Source: Nitrospirae bacterium GWC2_57_9 (GTDB taxonomy: Bacteria > Nitrospirota > UBA9217). Taken from it: a stretch of DNA of 20,648 bases. The stretch covers positions 16,041-36,688 of the forward strand of contig MHEA01000123.1 in assembly GCA_001805085.1 (NCBI GenBank). Direction: 5' to 3'. The translations under genes and the position numbers were made by a program. Of the stretch, positions 6,867-14,852 are shown piece by piece (within the stretch, counting starts at the first letter, position 1; the number at the start of each line of letters is the position of its first letter). Under the pieces are notes generated by a model that worked only from the letters and a program-made list of their open reading frames with translations, searched no databases and had not been told where the DNA came from.

Positions 6867-7811
6867 TTAGGCTGCTGTTTTCTTCCCCTGATGCGTTCCG
6901 CGCTGTTCCATATAAGCATCCAGGTCCCGCAGCACTTCGCTCCTGGTCTTGTTCCAGACAGGTGCGACCAGGATGTCGTCGGGTGCTGCCGCGAACAGGC
7001 GCTGCAGAATAATATCCGGCGAGAGCAGCTCGAGAAAATCGGCAAGCATGGCTATGTATTCTTCATAGGTGAACGTCGGGAAAGGGGCTTTTTCATAGTG
7101 ATCGGCCAGGGCCGTTCCCTTTACCACCTGCAACTGGTGTATCTTTAGGAATTCGATGGGCTGACGCGAAATCTCACCGGCCATGGCGAGCATCTGGTCC
7201 CGCGTTTCCGTAGGAAAGCCCAGGATGAGATGAGCTCCTACATGGACGCCTGTTCCCGCGGTCAGGCGTACTGCTTCCTGGAAACAGGCATAGTCGTGGC
7301 CGCGGTTGATGAATTGCAGGGTCGCGTCGTAGACGGACTGCAGACCGTATTCTACCAGGATGAAGGCTTCTCTTGCCAGCCGTTCCAGCAGCGCGATCTT
7401 GGCTCGATCGATACAATCAGGCCTGGTGCCGATGGCAAGGCCGACGACACCAGGGTTATTCAGGGCTTCGCGATACAGCCGCTCGAGGATATCCACGGAG
7501 GCATAGGTGTTGGTAAAGGGCTGGAAATAAACGATGAATTTCTCGGCGCCGTACCGGGAGCGGAGATAGGGTATTCCCTTCTCGATCTGCTGATGCAGAC
7601 TGAGGGAACTGGTGCACGCGGCCGGCCTGAAGCTGTCGTTGTTGCAATATATGCATCCGCCCGTAGCGATGCTGCCGTCCCGGTTCGGGCAGGTGAAGCC
7701 GGCATCGACATTGACCTTATAGACCGGCGCATGGTACAGGTCCTTCATGTATTGCCCGAAGGCGCGGTAGCGCCGCGTTGCCGGCTTAACGGGTATTTCG
7801 GAAGTTTTCAT
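6867..7811 (-). CDS. TIGR01212-family radical SAM protein (YhcC-like)
   Basis: A 314-residue radical SAM enzyme. The [4Fe-4S] cluster cysteines are C41, C53 and C56 in CPNRDGSIATGGCIYC (C-X11-C-X2-C), the spacing of the YhcC/TIGR01212 family rather than plain CX3CX2C. The family signature GGCIYCNND and downstream strands (IVYFQPFTNTYA, VEYGLQSVYD, HLILGFPTET) agree. It probably performs S-adenosylmethionine-dependent radical chemistry; the family's substrate is not settled, a tRNA modification role being one suggestion. ATG 7811 was chosen because a longer in-frame start (7916) would add a hydrophobic stretch that overlaps the promoter and is foreign to the family. The ribosome site is weak. 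It is the first gene of an apparent operon with the PHP, TPR and PCu(A)C genes. Confidence 0.9.
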   Translation of the reverse strand: MKTSEIPVKPATRRYRAFGQYMKDLYHAPVYKVNVDAGFTCPNRDGSIATGGCIYCNNDSFRPAACTSSLSLHQQIEKGIPYLRSRYGAEKFIVYFQPFTNTYASVDILERLYREALNNPGVVGLAIGTRPDCIDRAKIALLERLAREAFILVEYGLQSVYDATLQFINRGHDYACFQEAVRLTAGTGVHVGAHLILGFPTETRDQMLAMAGEISRQPIEFLKIHQLQVVKGTALADHYEKAPFPTFTYEEYIAMLADFLELLSPDIILQRLFAAAPDDILVAPVWNKTRSEVLRDLDAYMEQRGTHQGKKTAA

Positions 7812-7858
7812 GGAAGGTGAGATCCCGGATCGATCAGTTGCGACAAACAGAATGGTGT

Positions 7859-7864
7859 AATATA
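7859..7864 (-). promoter_or_regulatory. Extended -10 promoter for the radical SAM operon
   Basis: On the minus strand TATATT is preceded by TGG, giving an extended -10 (TGnTATATT), which can work with a poor -35. Transcription would begin near 7852, about 41 bases before ATG 7811. This supports the shorter start of that gene. Confidence 0.4.
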
Positions 7865-7978
7865 CCAAAAGAAATGGCAAAAATCCAGAAAGGAATTTAC
7901 CCGGCACTGAAACCACGGGTCCTGTCGAGCCGGCTGATGTACGGTCTTTTCCGTTACACTCTGACAGGAGGGGAAAGC

Positions 7979-8311
7979 CTAGAGATCGGCATATTTCCGG
8001 ACAGCTTCGATCGTTACCAGGATCGCGCCGAGCAGCAGTATGATCATAAAGACCTGAGGCGTTCCGAAGCTCTTGGACATGATCAACAATGTAATGGTGG
8101 CTATCGAAAGGGCTGACGCTATTATGATCTCGGCAACAATCAGTTTTCGGGGTTCAATACCCTTAAAATCGAATGTCTGGAAAGCCAGCAAGATCAAACC
8201 CAGGTAAAAACTGACGCCCAGCTCTTTCGCTGCTATTGCAGATACGAGGATCAACAGGATACCGAGATTGATCATTACACTCTTGATCAGCTCCGCCTTT
8301 TTTCCCGCCAT
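7979..8311 (-). CDS. Small four-helix membrane protein of unknown function
   Basis: A 110-residue protein that I do not recognise. It starts with a short basic cytoplasmic segment (MAGKKAELIK) and then has four hydrophobic stretches: about 13-31, 35-50, 60-82 and 85-104. A charged turn (KGIEPRK) lies between the second and third. The third segment is rich in I, A, S and T. No conserved catalytic motif is visible. ATG 8311 is preferred to a GTG at 8329 because AAAGGGG lies about ten bases upstream. It has its own near-consensus promoter and appears monocistronic, ending well before the radical SAM gene. The strength of the promoter suggests the protein is actually made; hydrophobicity and position alone do not reveal a role. 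Confidence 0.65.
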   Translation of the reverse strand: MAGKKAELIKSVMINLGILLILVSAIAAKELGVSFYLGLILLAFQTFDFKGIEPRKLIVAEIIIASALSIATITLLIMSKSFGTPQVFMIILLLGAILVTIEAVRKYADL

Positions 8312-8360
8312 GGATGGGGCCCCTTTCACGTGCCTGGATAGAAGTCTTTAGTCGCAGCCA

Positions 8361-8389
8361 AGTATACTCATCGCGGCGTGAAGGGTCAA
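8361..8389 (-). promoter_or_regulatory. Near-consensus promoter for the small membrane protein gene
   Basis: On the minus strand TTGACC (8384-8389), exactly 17 bases, then TATACT (8361-8366). Each box matches five of six consensus bases. The leader would be about 43 bases and includes the self-complementary GGGGCCCC next to the ribosome site. Confidence 0.6.
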
Positions 8390-8413
8390 CTAAATTTTTC
8401 TGTCCCCCGGCGG

Positions 8414-8791
8414 TTATGCTGCCGTCTGTCTCAACTTATCGAGGAATTCCGAGGCCAGCGGAAACAGGCGTTCTGCGTCCTCGCGGGTCACCTTCTTTGG
8501 AGATTCGCATGCGCAGGAAGGTTTCAGGTCGAAGGCCTCCCGGATCGCGTCCATGTACCGCTGATCGAAATGCCCCTTTTGCACGAACTCCCGTTCGAAC
8601 AGTGCGATGGCCGTGCTCTGCATCGTGGCGGTGATATTGCGGGCGGCAAGCAGGCCCAGGACAGGATAGAGGAAAGCGTAGTAAATGCTGTTGATTATAT
8701 AGCCCGGTTCGGCACCGTCCCTCAAGAGGCCGGCGGCATCGGCGAGGGCTTCCTGCGCCTGATCGAGCTTCAATCTCAAGATCTCTTTCAT
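8414..8791 (-). CDS. HEPN-domain protein, UPF0332 family (orphan, no nucleotidyltransferase partner)
   Basis: A 125-residue all-helical protein matching the UPF0332/HEPN pattern: LDQAQEALADAAGLL, then NSIYYAFLYPVLGLLAARN (usually RAYYAMFHAARALL), then IALFEREFVQKGHFDQRY and a VTREDAERLFPLASEFLDKLR tail. HEPN proteins are often RNases or nucleotidyltransferase partners in toxin-antitoxin modules. Here no MNT-type partner gene is adjacent. The classic catalytic RX4-6H is not clear: R and H occur in REFVQKGH, but that lies in the loop where many non-catalytic members carry KTG. An odd CACE stretch replaces the usual acidic turn. It starts 25 bases after the DUF2147 stop and so is probably the last gene of the ligA-nfo cluster. 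Function unknown; RNase activity doubtful. Confidence 0.75.
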   Translation of the reverse strand: MKEILRLKLDQAQEALADAAGLLRDGAEPGYIINSIYYAFLYPVLGLLAARNITATMQSTAIALFEREFVQKGHFDQRYMDAIREAFDLKPSCACESPKKVTREDAERLFPLASEFLDKLRQTAA

Positions 8792-8816
8792 AAGTCCGTC
8801 AGCCTGCTCCTCAGGT

Positions 8817-9278
8817 TCACCTGGTCCATTTCGAGGTCCTGCCGAGGAGGGAAATGCCGATAAAACCCCTCAGGTCCAGCTGCGTTGGCGAAATGAGGGT
8901 CATCTTGCCGCTGTAGGTCTTGCCCTTTTCCGGATCGTACAGCCGGCCGCCTTTCCAGGCGTTGTTGCCGATATAAGCAAAGTCGCTCATGAACTGAAGC
9001 CCCATCACGGGCCGTGACCGCAGAGAGGGTTCGGGATTCTTGTGATCTATCTTGGGAGTGCCCGGCGTTCCCTCCTTTGATCCGGGAGGGTAGTTCTGGT
9101 CCTTGAGCCAGACGATCCTGCCGCAGTATTTGTCCGCGCACTTGAAGATCTCGACCTTTGCCTCGTCCTTTTCGGTGCTCCATATGCCGAGGATCTCCTC
9201 GGGACCGGCCGCGCCTGCATTCACTGCCATTGCAGCGAGCAGGAGGGTCATCATCGCGAACACAGTCTGTTTTTTCAT
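8817..9278 (-). CDS. Periplasmic DUF2147-family protein
   Basis: A 153-residue protein with a signal peptide (MKKQTVFAMMTLLLAAMAVNAGA, cleavage near residue 23) and a small beta-barrel-like DUF2147 domain. Family hallmarks are visible: EEILGIWSTEKDEAKVEIFKC near the start, a paired C-x4-C (CADKYC) followed by GRIVWL, then WKGGRLYDPEKGKTYSG and a late hydrophobic FIGISLLGRTSKW. DUF2147 proteins are exported and of unknown biochemical role; they resemble lipocalin-like beta barrels. ATG 9278 has GAGG about seven bases upstream. It begins eight bases after the stop of endonuclease IV, so a periplasmic protein is embedded in a DNA repair operon. Confidence 0.88.
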   Translation of the reverse strand: MKKQTVFAMMTLLLAAMAVNAGAAGPEEILGIWSTEKDEAKVEIFKCADKYCGRIVWLKDQNYPPGSKEGTPGTPKIDHKNPEPSLRSRPVMGLQFMSDFAYIGNNAWKGGRLYDPEKGKTYSGKMTLISPTQLDLRGFIGISLLGRTSKWTR

Positions 9279-9286
9279 TGTTGTCC

Positions 9287-10126
9287 TCACGTTATCAATG
9301 ATCGAACGACCTTCATGTTCTTCGGGTCGTCCTCTTCGGTGTTTTTGGGTGTTTCCATGATCTTGGGTACATCTCTGAATGCGGGATGGTTCAGCAGCAG
9401 CTTGAACCCGTCCAGGCCTATCTTGCCATCTCCGATATGCCAATGCCGGTCCACGCGGGAGTTGAAATCGCGCAGACAGTCGTTCAGGTGCATGCCTTTT
9501 AAACGATCCAGCCCCACCGTATCGCTGATCTTCTTCGCCAGGGCATCCACTCCGTTTTTCGTCCGGATATCGTATCCGGCGGCAAAGCCATGACAGGTAT
9601 CGTAGCAGATCCCGACTTGCGGGGAATCATGGAGCCGTGCGATCACCTCCCGAACCTGCTCGAGGGTATAGCCGATGTCTCCCGCCTCCCCGGCAGTGTT
9701 CTCGAGCAGTATCGTTGCCTTGGGCGGATGCAGCTTGAGCGCATAGGAGATGGCATCGGATACCCGATCGACCATCCACTCCTCCTTCTGACCGTTCGCG
9801 GACCCCAGATGGGTGACCAGATATTCAGCCCCGAGCGCTTCGGTGCGTTCAAGATCGACAACGAACTGTTCTATGGATTTCTCGTAGAGATCCGGTTTGA
9901 TTGAAGCGAGATTGATCAGGTAATTCGTATGAACGAACACCGGCGCGATCTCGAGCCTTTCCCGTGCCTTTTTGAACTCTGCGATGTCGTTCTTGTCCAG
10001 AGGTTTGACGGTCCAGCCGCGCGGGTTCCTGCTGAAGATCTGCATGCACGTGCAGCCAAGGTCATGAGCGCGTTCGACGGAACGAGATATACCGCCTGCT
10101 ATGGAGACGTGGAAACCTAGTTTCAT
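9287..10126 (-). CDS. nfo: Endonuclease IV (AP endonuclease, deoxyribonuclease IV)
   Basis: A 279-residue TIM-barrel AP endonuclease that cleaves 5' of abasic sites in base excision repair. The zinc ligands can be followed in order: H66 (VHTNYLINLAS), H106 (THLGSANG), E142 (ENTAGEAGD), D176 and H179 (YDTCHGFAAGYD), H213 (MHLNDC), D226 and H228 (DRHWHIGDG), E258 (METPK). Length and motifs are typical. ATG 10126 lies one base after the ligA stop, with the ligase's last codons (AAGGGG) serving as ribosome site, so translation is coupled. Pairing endonuclease IV with NAD-dependent ligase places the incision and sealing steps of base excision repair in one transcript. No missing residue was noticed. 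Confidence 0.97.
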   Translation of the reverse strand: MKLGFHVSIAGGISRSVERAHDLGCTCMQIFSRNPRGWTVKPLDKNDIAEFKKARERLEIAPVFVHTNYLINLASIKPDLYEKSIEQFVVDLERTEALGAEYLVTHLGSANGQKEEWMVDRVSDAISYALKLHPPKATILLENTAGEAGDIGYTLEQVREVIARLHDSPQVGICYDTCHGFAAGYDIRTKNGVDALAKKISDTVGLDRLKGMHLNDCLRDFNSRVDRHWHIGDGKIGLDGFKLLLNHPAFRDVPKIMETPKNTEEDDPKNMKVVRSLIT

Positions 10127-10127
10127 C

Positions 10128-12149
10128 TCACCCCTTTATAATTTTATCAAACTCCATCTCGTTAATCACCTTCACGCCTAAATTCTTTGCCTTCTCCAAC
10201 TTGCTCCCTGCCTCTTCGCCGGCAAGAACATAGCTCGTCTTTTTAGAGACCGATCCCGCGGCATGTCCGCCCAGACTCTCTATCAGATCTTCCAACTCCT
10301 GCCGCGGTCTTGAAAGCGTACCGGTGATGACGATGGTCATGCCCTCAAGCGGACCTTTTTGCTTCTTCTGGCCGGCTACGAAATCGGGATTAGATAAAGA
10401 CAGCCCCAGCTTCTTCAATGTGTCGAGGGTATGCAGATTTTCCTTGTCATTGAAGAATTTCGCCAGGGACGTCGCCAGTTTTTCTCCTATCTGCTTGATT
10501 TCCATTACCTGCTCCGGCCGGAGTTGATACAAGTCCTCGAGCTTTTCGAAGTTCTTTGCCAGAAGCCGGGCAGCATATTCGCCGACATGAATGACGCCGA
10601 GAGCATAGAGGAACCTGGCAAGTGTCGCTTTTTTACTCTTTTCGATCGCGTCGATCAGGTTCTGTGCCGATTTTTCTGCAAAACGGGGCAAATCGAGGAG
10701 ATCGTGTTTCTTGATCCGGTACAGGTCATCGAAGTGCTTGATCAGCCCCTTGCTGTAGAGAAGCTCGACGTTTTTCTCTCCGAGGCCTTCGATGTCCATG
10801 GCTCCGCGTGAAGCATAATGCCGGATCTTCTCGAGCACCTGCGCTTCGCAGTTCAAGCCCAGACAGCGGTAGGCAACCTCGCCTTCCTCCCGCTCGATAT
10901 CGGAACCGCAGACCGGGCAGTGCTGCGGCGGCGGGAACTTTCTTTCCCCGCCCGTGCGCTTTTCCTGAATAACGGTAATGACATGCGGGATCACGTCGCC
11001 GGCCCGTTCAACAACCACCGTATCGCCGATGCGTATATCCTTGCGGTCGATCTCGTCCCAGTTATGGAGCGTGGACCGCGAGACCGTCACTCCTCCGATA
11101 GGCACCGGCTTCAGCAACGCAATCGGCGTGATAGTACCGGTCCTGCCCACGCTCGGAATGATATCCTGTATCAGCGTGGTTGCCTGATGAGCAGCGAATT
11201 TAAAGGCGATGGCCCAGCGGGGCTCCCGGGTTTTGTATCCCAGCTGTTTCTGGAGTTCGACGTCGTTCACCTTGATGACCGCGCCGTCGGTCTCGAACGG
11301 CAGCTTCGGCCTCTCTTCCTCGATCTTCTTGATGATATCGATGACCTTGTCTATCCCTATCGCCTTATAGAACCTGGCGGGAGTGGGGAAATGGGCTTTT
11401 TTAAGCCAATCAATGAAATCAGCCTGGCTCTTGAATTCAGTGCCTTTTGTTGCGCCTAAACCGTAGCAGGCCATGTGGAGTTTACGTTTGGCAGTGATCG
11501 AGGAATCAAGCTGGCGGACGGACCCGGCCGCGGCATTTCGGGGATTGGCGAACAGGGCATCTTCGCTCATTTCCCGCGATTTGTTCAGTTTCTCGAATTC
11601 CCTGAGGTCCATGTATACTTCGCCGCGGATATCGATCTCCTCAGGGACGGGATGTACTCCCTCTATCTTTACCGGGATAGCTCTGATGGTCCTCACATTT
11701 GTCGTCACGTCCTCGCCGACGAATCCGTCGCCGCGGGTGGCTGCGGCGGCAAGAACGCCTTTTTTGTAGACCAGTTCCATGGCAAGGCCGTCATACTTGG
11801 GCTCGACCGTGTACTCCACGTCCTGCTCTGACTTCAGAAAGCGCTTCACCCGCTGGTCGAACTCGCGCAGCTCGTCGTGAGAAAACGCATTGCCGAGCGA
11901 AAGCATCGGCTCCGTATGTTTTACCTTTTCGAATTTTTCGAGGGCAGCCGCGCCGACGCGCTGCGTGGGGGAATCCACGGGGATGTAGCCGTATTCCTCC
12001 TCCAGCTTCTGCAGTTGCCTGAAGAGCCTGTCATACTCGGCGTCGGATATGACAGGAGCATCGAGGACGTAATAGCGGTAATTGTGTTCGTTGATCTCTG
12101 CGATGAGTTTTTCGATCTGCTTCCTGATGTCGGTAGGGATGGTTTTCAT
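10128..12149 (-). CDS. ligA: NAD-dependent DNA ligase
   Basis: A 673-residue NAD+-dependent ligase, the usual LigA length, which seals nicks during replication and repair. Domains in order: Ia (NMN-binding; HNYRYYVLDAPVISDAEYD, about residues 22-40), adenylation domain with catalytic K118 in EPKYDG, OB fold (about 315-400), a four-cysteine zinc finger (C411, C414, C429, C434), helix-hairpin-helix repeats (about 440-590), and a C-terminal BRCT domain (about 600-673). ATG 12149 was chosen because the family starts here and AAGGA lies four bases upstream; the reading frame stays open further upstream, but only antisense-like sequence is added. It begins 61 bases after the sigma-54 regulator stop with no terminator between, so it could be read from that operon. 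Confidence 0.98.
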   Translation of the reverse strand: MKTIPTDIRKQIEKLIAEINEHNYRYYVLDAPVISDAEYDRLFRQLQKLEEEYGYIPVDSPTQRVGAAALEKFEKVKHTEPMLSLGNAFSHDELREFDQRVKRFLKSEQDVEYTVEPKYDGLAMELVYKKGVLAAAATRGDGFVGEDVTTNVRTIRAIPVKIEGVHPVPEEIDIRGEVYMDLREFEKLNKSREMSEDALFANPRNAAAGSVRQLDSSITAKRKLHMACYGLGATKGTEFKSQADFIDWLKKAHFPTPARFYKAIGIDKVIDIIKKIEEERPKLPFETDGAVIKVNDVELQKQLGYKTREPRWAIAFKFAAHQATTLIQDIIPSVGRTGTITPIALLKPVPIGGVTVSRSTLHNWDEIDRKDIRIGDTVVVERAGDVIPHVITVIQEKRTGGERKFPPPQHCPVCGSDIEREEGEVAYRCLGLNCEAQVLEKIRHYASRGAMDIEGLGEKNVELLYSKGLIKHFDDLYRIKKHDLLDLPRFAEKSAQNLIDAIEKSKKATLARFLYALGVIHVGEYAARLLAKNFEKLEDLYQLRPEQVMEIKQIGEKLATSLAKFFNDKENLHTLDTLKKLGLSLSNPDFVAGQKKQKGPLEGMTIVITGTLSRPRQELEDLIESLGGHAAGSVSKKTSYVLAGEEAGSKLEKAKNLGVKVINEMEFDKIIKG

Positions 12150-12210
12150 GGTCCTTGGTCGATCGTTGTTGCTGATAGTGATGAGAGGGAACGTGAATGA
12201 GGGCCGATTT

Positions 12211-13596
12211 TCAGGTTGTTCCACTCTTTTCTTCGAGCTGATAATCCTTGATCTTGGTAAGCAGCGTCTTGTAGCTGACCTGTAGTATCTCGGCTGCCCG
12301 GGTCTTGTTCCCGCCCGTCTGTTTGAGCACCTGCCGGATGCGGCGCGATTCCGCGATGCGCGTTGCGGCGGCCGCCACTTCATGAAGCGGACCGTCCATG
12401 GGAACGTGTTCGGAAAGGGCATTGATGATGCTTGTTTCGCTGATGCCGAGGTCCTGCGCACGAATCTCGCCGCCGTCCGCATAGATGACCGATCGTTCGA
12501 CCACGTTTTCGAGCTCGCGCACGTTACCTTTCCATGTGGATTTCAACAGGATCTCCATGGCTTCCCCGGAAATCGTGAGCGGGCCTTTCCGAACTTCGGC
12601 CGAATACTTGTTGAGGAAATGGACCGCCAGAGGCTGGATGTCCTCCCGCCGGTCGCGGAGAGGCGGAATGGTGATGGGAAATACGTTCAGGCGGTAGAAG
12701 AGGTCTTCCCTGAACAGCTGGGCTGCGACCGCCTTTTCGATGTCCTTGTTCGTGGCCGCCACGACCCGTACATCTATCTTGATCGGTTTACCCCCGCCGA
12801 CCCGTTCAATTACCTGTTCCTGCAGGACCCGCAGCAGTTTCGCCTGGAGCGTCAGGTCCATATCTCCGATCTCGTCGAGGAATACCGTGCCCTGGTCTGC
12901 CAGCTCCAGCTTGCCGAGTTTTCGGGCATCGGCGCCGGTGAAGGCCCCTTTCTCGTAACCGAAGAGTTCGCTCTCCAGCAATTCCCGGGGGATCGCCGCC
13001 GAGTTGATCGCGACAAAGGGTCCGTCCTTCCGGTTGCTGAGGTAATGGATAGCGCGTGCGAAAAGCTCCTTACCCGTACCGCTCTCGCCGTGGATCAGCA
13101 CGGTCGCGTTCGTGGGCGCCACCTTCTGGATCTTGGAGGTGATTTCCTGGAGCGGGCCGCTTTTCCCGATGATCTTCGGAAGGCCGAACCTGTCCCCGAA
13201 TTCCTCCTTCATCAGGATGTTTTCACTCGCGATGCGGCTTGCGTCCAGGGCCCGTTTGATAAGCACGAGCAAATGGTCCGTATCGAAGGGCTTGGTCAGG
13301 AAATCGTATGCGCCCTGCTTCACGGCCTTGACTGCCGTCTCGATCGTGCCGTACGCCGTCATTACTATCACCGGCAGGAGATGGTCCTCCTCCTTGACCG
13401 CTTTCAAAACTTCGAATCCGTCCTTTTTCGGCAGTTTCATATCGGTCAGCACGAGCCCTATTCGCTCATCGGAAAGCTTCTTGATCCCTTCGGCTCCGTC
13501 CCGCGCAGGGATCACGTGATAGCCTTCGGCCTCCAGGGTCTGCTTCAGCATCTCGCGCATGCTGTCCTTATCTTCTATGACGAGGATGGTATCCAT
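12211..13596 (-). CDS. Sigma-54-dependent response regulator (NtrC/PilR type)
   Basis: A 461-residue regulator with the full NtrC layout. The receiver domain (1-120) has phospho-acceptor D52 in LTDMKLP and K102 in LTKPFD. The AAA+ domain has Walker A GESGTGKE (170-177), the sigma-54 contact loop GAFTGA (217-222), and Walker B VFLDEIGD (238-245). A C-terminal Fis-type helix-turn-helix (about 418-458) contains NKTRAAEILQVSYKTLLTKI. It should bind enhancer sites and activate sigma-54 RNA polymerase when phosphorylated. The gene starts two bases after the kinase stop, so the kinase is its cognate partner. Position after a prepilin peptidase gene suggests a PilR-like role, but the regulon cannot be read from the window, and no -24/-12 site was found here. 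Confidence 0.93.
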   Translation of the reverse strand: MDTILVIEDKDSMREMLKQTLEAEGYHVIPARDGAEGIKKLSDERIGLVLTDMKLPKKDGFEVLKAVKEEDHLLPVIVMTAYGTIETAVKAVKQGAYDFLTKPFDTDHLLVLIKRALDASRIASENILMKEEFGDRFGLPKIIGKSGPLQEITSKIQKVAPTNATVLIHGESGTGKELFARAIHYLSNRKDGPFVAINSAAIPRELLESELFGYEKGAFTGADARKLGKLELADQGTVFLDEIGDMDLTLQAKLLRVLQEQVIERVGGGKPIKIDVRVVAATNKDIEKAVAAQLFREDLFYRLNVFPITIPPLRDRREDIQPLAVHFLNKYSAEVRKGPLTISGEAMEILLKSTWKGNVRELENVVERSVIYADGGEIRAQDLGISETSIINALSEHVPMDGPLHEVAAAATRIAESRRIRQVLKQTGGNKTRAAEILQVSYKTLLTKIKDYQLEEKSGTT

Positions 13597-13598
13597 GA

Positions 13599-14852
13599 TC
13601 AGGTCGACGGCAGGGTCACCGTGAACGTGGTCCCCTTTCCTTCCCCGCTGTTCACCGCTATTGTTCCGCCGTGGGAAAGTACGATCTTATGGACGAGTGC
13701 CAGGCCCAGACCGACTCCATTGTCCTTGGTCGTGAAGAACGGAAGAAATACCTTCTTGACGACATTTTGGGGTATACCGGTTCCCGTGTCGCTCACCCGC
13801 AGCACGATAGGATTCTCGTTCTGCGCCTCAATGGTGAGGGTTCCTCCGTCGGGCATGGCTTCCAGCGCGTTCTGGAGCAGGTTGGTGAACGCCTGTCTCA
13901 TGAGGACCTCATCGACGCACGCTTCCCGTTCGTCGACGCGGAGGACGGTCTTTACCGGCAAACCGCAATCGGCTACCTGAAGAACGTTTGCGAGACATCC
14001 TTCGATCATGTCCTTGATCTTCACCCTCACCCGGTTCAGGGAGGCCGGCCGCGCGAACGTCAGGAGGTCGCCGATGATGCGGTTCATCCCGTTGATCTCG
14101 GCTGTGATATCACGGATGAGCGGCTGACTTGCCGGCTCCGTACGTTTGGAGAGCAGGTTGAGGTAACCCGTTATCACCGCCATGGGATTCCTCAGTTCAT
14201 GGGCGATACCCGCGGACATTTCTCCCAGGGCTGTCAGTCGTTCATGCAGTTCCATTTGCTCCTGAAGACGTTTGACCTCGGTAAGGTCCGAGAACGACAG
14301 GATGGCCCCGAGGGACTCCCCCTGGCGGTCCGTCAATACGGCCGTATTGAATCCGAGCCAGAGCTTTCCCTGGGCCCGATCCAGCATCTCTTCCATCCGC
14401 GCAGAGGGCCTTTTCCCCTCGATGGTGTCGCGAACGGCCCTCGTAATATTGCCTTCACCGAACAGGTCCTGGCAGCTCATGCCTTTCTGTCCGATCGTCC
14501 ATCCGAGCATTTCCTCTGCCGCACGGTTGCTTGTCGTGAGACGGCAATTCCTGTCGAAGGACATTACCCCGCTGGTCACGCACTGAAGGATGTTCTCAGT
14601 GTAGCTCTCTACGTTCTCCGCGCGCTGTTCGGCCAGGGCCTTGAGCCGCTGCAGTTCGCGTTCTTTTTCCTTGAGCTGCCTGTTGACGTCATGAAAGGCA
14701 TTGATGATGAAGGCGGACTGGGAGGTCTTATCCCGGTCCTCCTTCTGTAATCCCATCTCTCGCCGATACCTGCGGGTCGAACCCCACACGATCGCAGCGC
14801 CGGTCAGAACGATCACGATGCCGATCAGTATGGACAGGTGCGAAAGGTTCAT
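13599..14852 (-). CDS. PAS-containing sensor histidine kinase (PilS/NtrB-like)
   Basis: A 417-residue kinase with one N-terminal membrane helix (about residues 6-24) and a coiled linker (45-85). A PAS domain (about 85-195) follows, then HisKA with phospho-acceptor H218 in GIAHELRNP. The HATPase domain has N-box NLLQNALEA (324-332), G1 DTGTGI (355-360) and G2 GVGLGL (379-384). It autophosphorylates and passes phosphate to the adjacent sigma-54 regulator. Its ATG overlaps the prepilin peptidase stop in an ATGA junction, and its own stop lies two bases before the regulator, so all three are translationally coupled. A single short membrane anchor and a cytoplasmic PAS argue for an internal signal. 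Which pilus or secretion genes it controls is inference. Confidence 0.94.
   Translation of the reverse strand: MNLSHLSILIGIVIVLTGAAIVWGSTRRYRREMGLQKEDRDKTSQSAFIINAFHDVNRQLKEKERELQRLKALAEQRAENVESYTENILQCVTSGVMSFDRNCRLTTSNRAAEEMLGWTIGQKGMSCQDLFGEGNITRAVRDTIEGKRPSARMEEMLDRAQGKLWLGFNTAVLTDRQGESLGAILSFSDLTEVKRLQEQMELHERLTALGEMSAGIAHELRNPMAVITGYLNLLSKRTEPASQPLIRDITAEINGMNRIIGDLLTFARPASLNRVRVKIKDMIEGCLANVLQVADCGLPVKTVLRVDEREACVDEVLMRQAFTNLLQNALEAMPDGGTLTIEAQNENPIVLRVSDTGTGIPQNVVKKVFLPFFTTKDNGVGLGLALVHKIVLSHGGTIAVNSGEGKGTTFTVTLPST

Noticed and set aside
7812..7916. N-terminal hydrophobic extension of the radical SAM protein
   Set aside because: It covers the extended -10 promoter, and family members begin at about the later methionine.
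8414..8791. HEPN-MNT toxin-antitoxin pair
   Set aside because: No nucleotidyltransferase gene lies on either side. The neighbours are a DUF2147 protein and a small membrane protein.
12150..12482. Upstream extension of DNA ligase to 12482
   Set aside because: It overlaps the end of the sigma-54 regulator gene and has no ligase-like residues before the usual family start.
12382..13980. Long plus-strand open frame opposite the sigma-54 regulator and kinase genes
   Set aside because: The minus-strand frames encode complete, motif-rich proteins here. The plus-strand translation lacks any recognisable domain and is typical of antisense frames in GC-rich genes.
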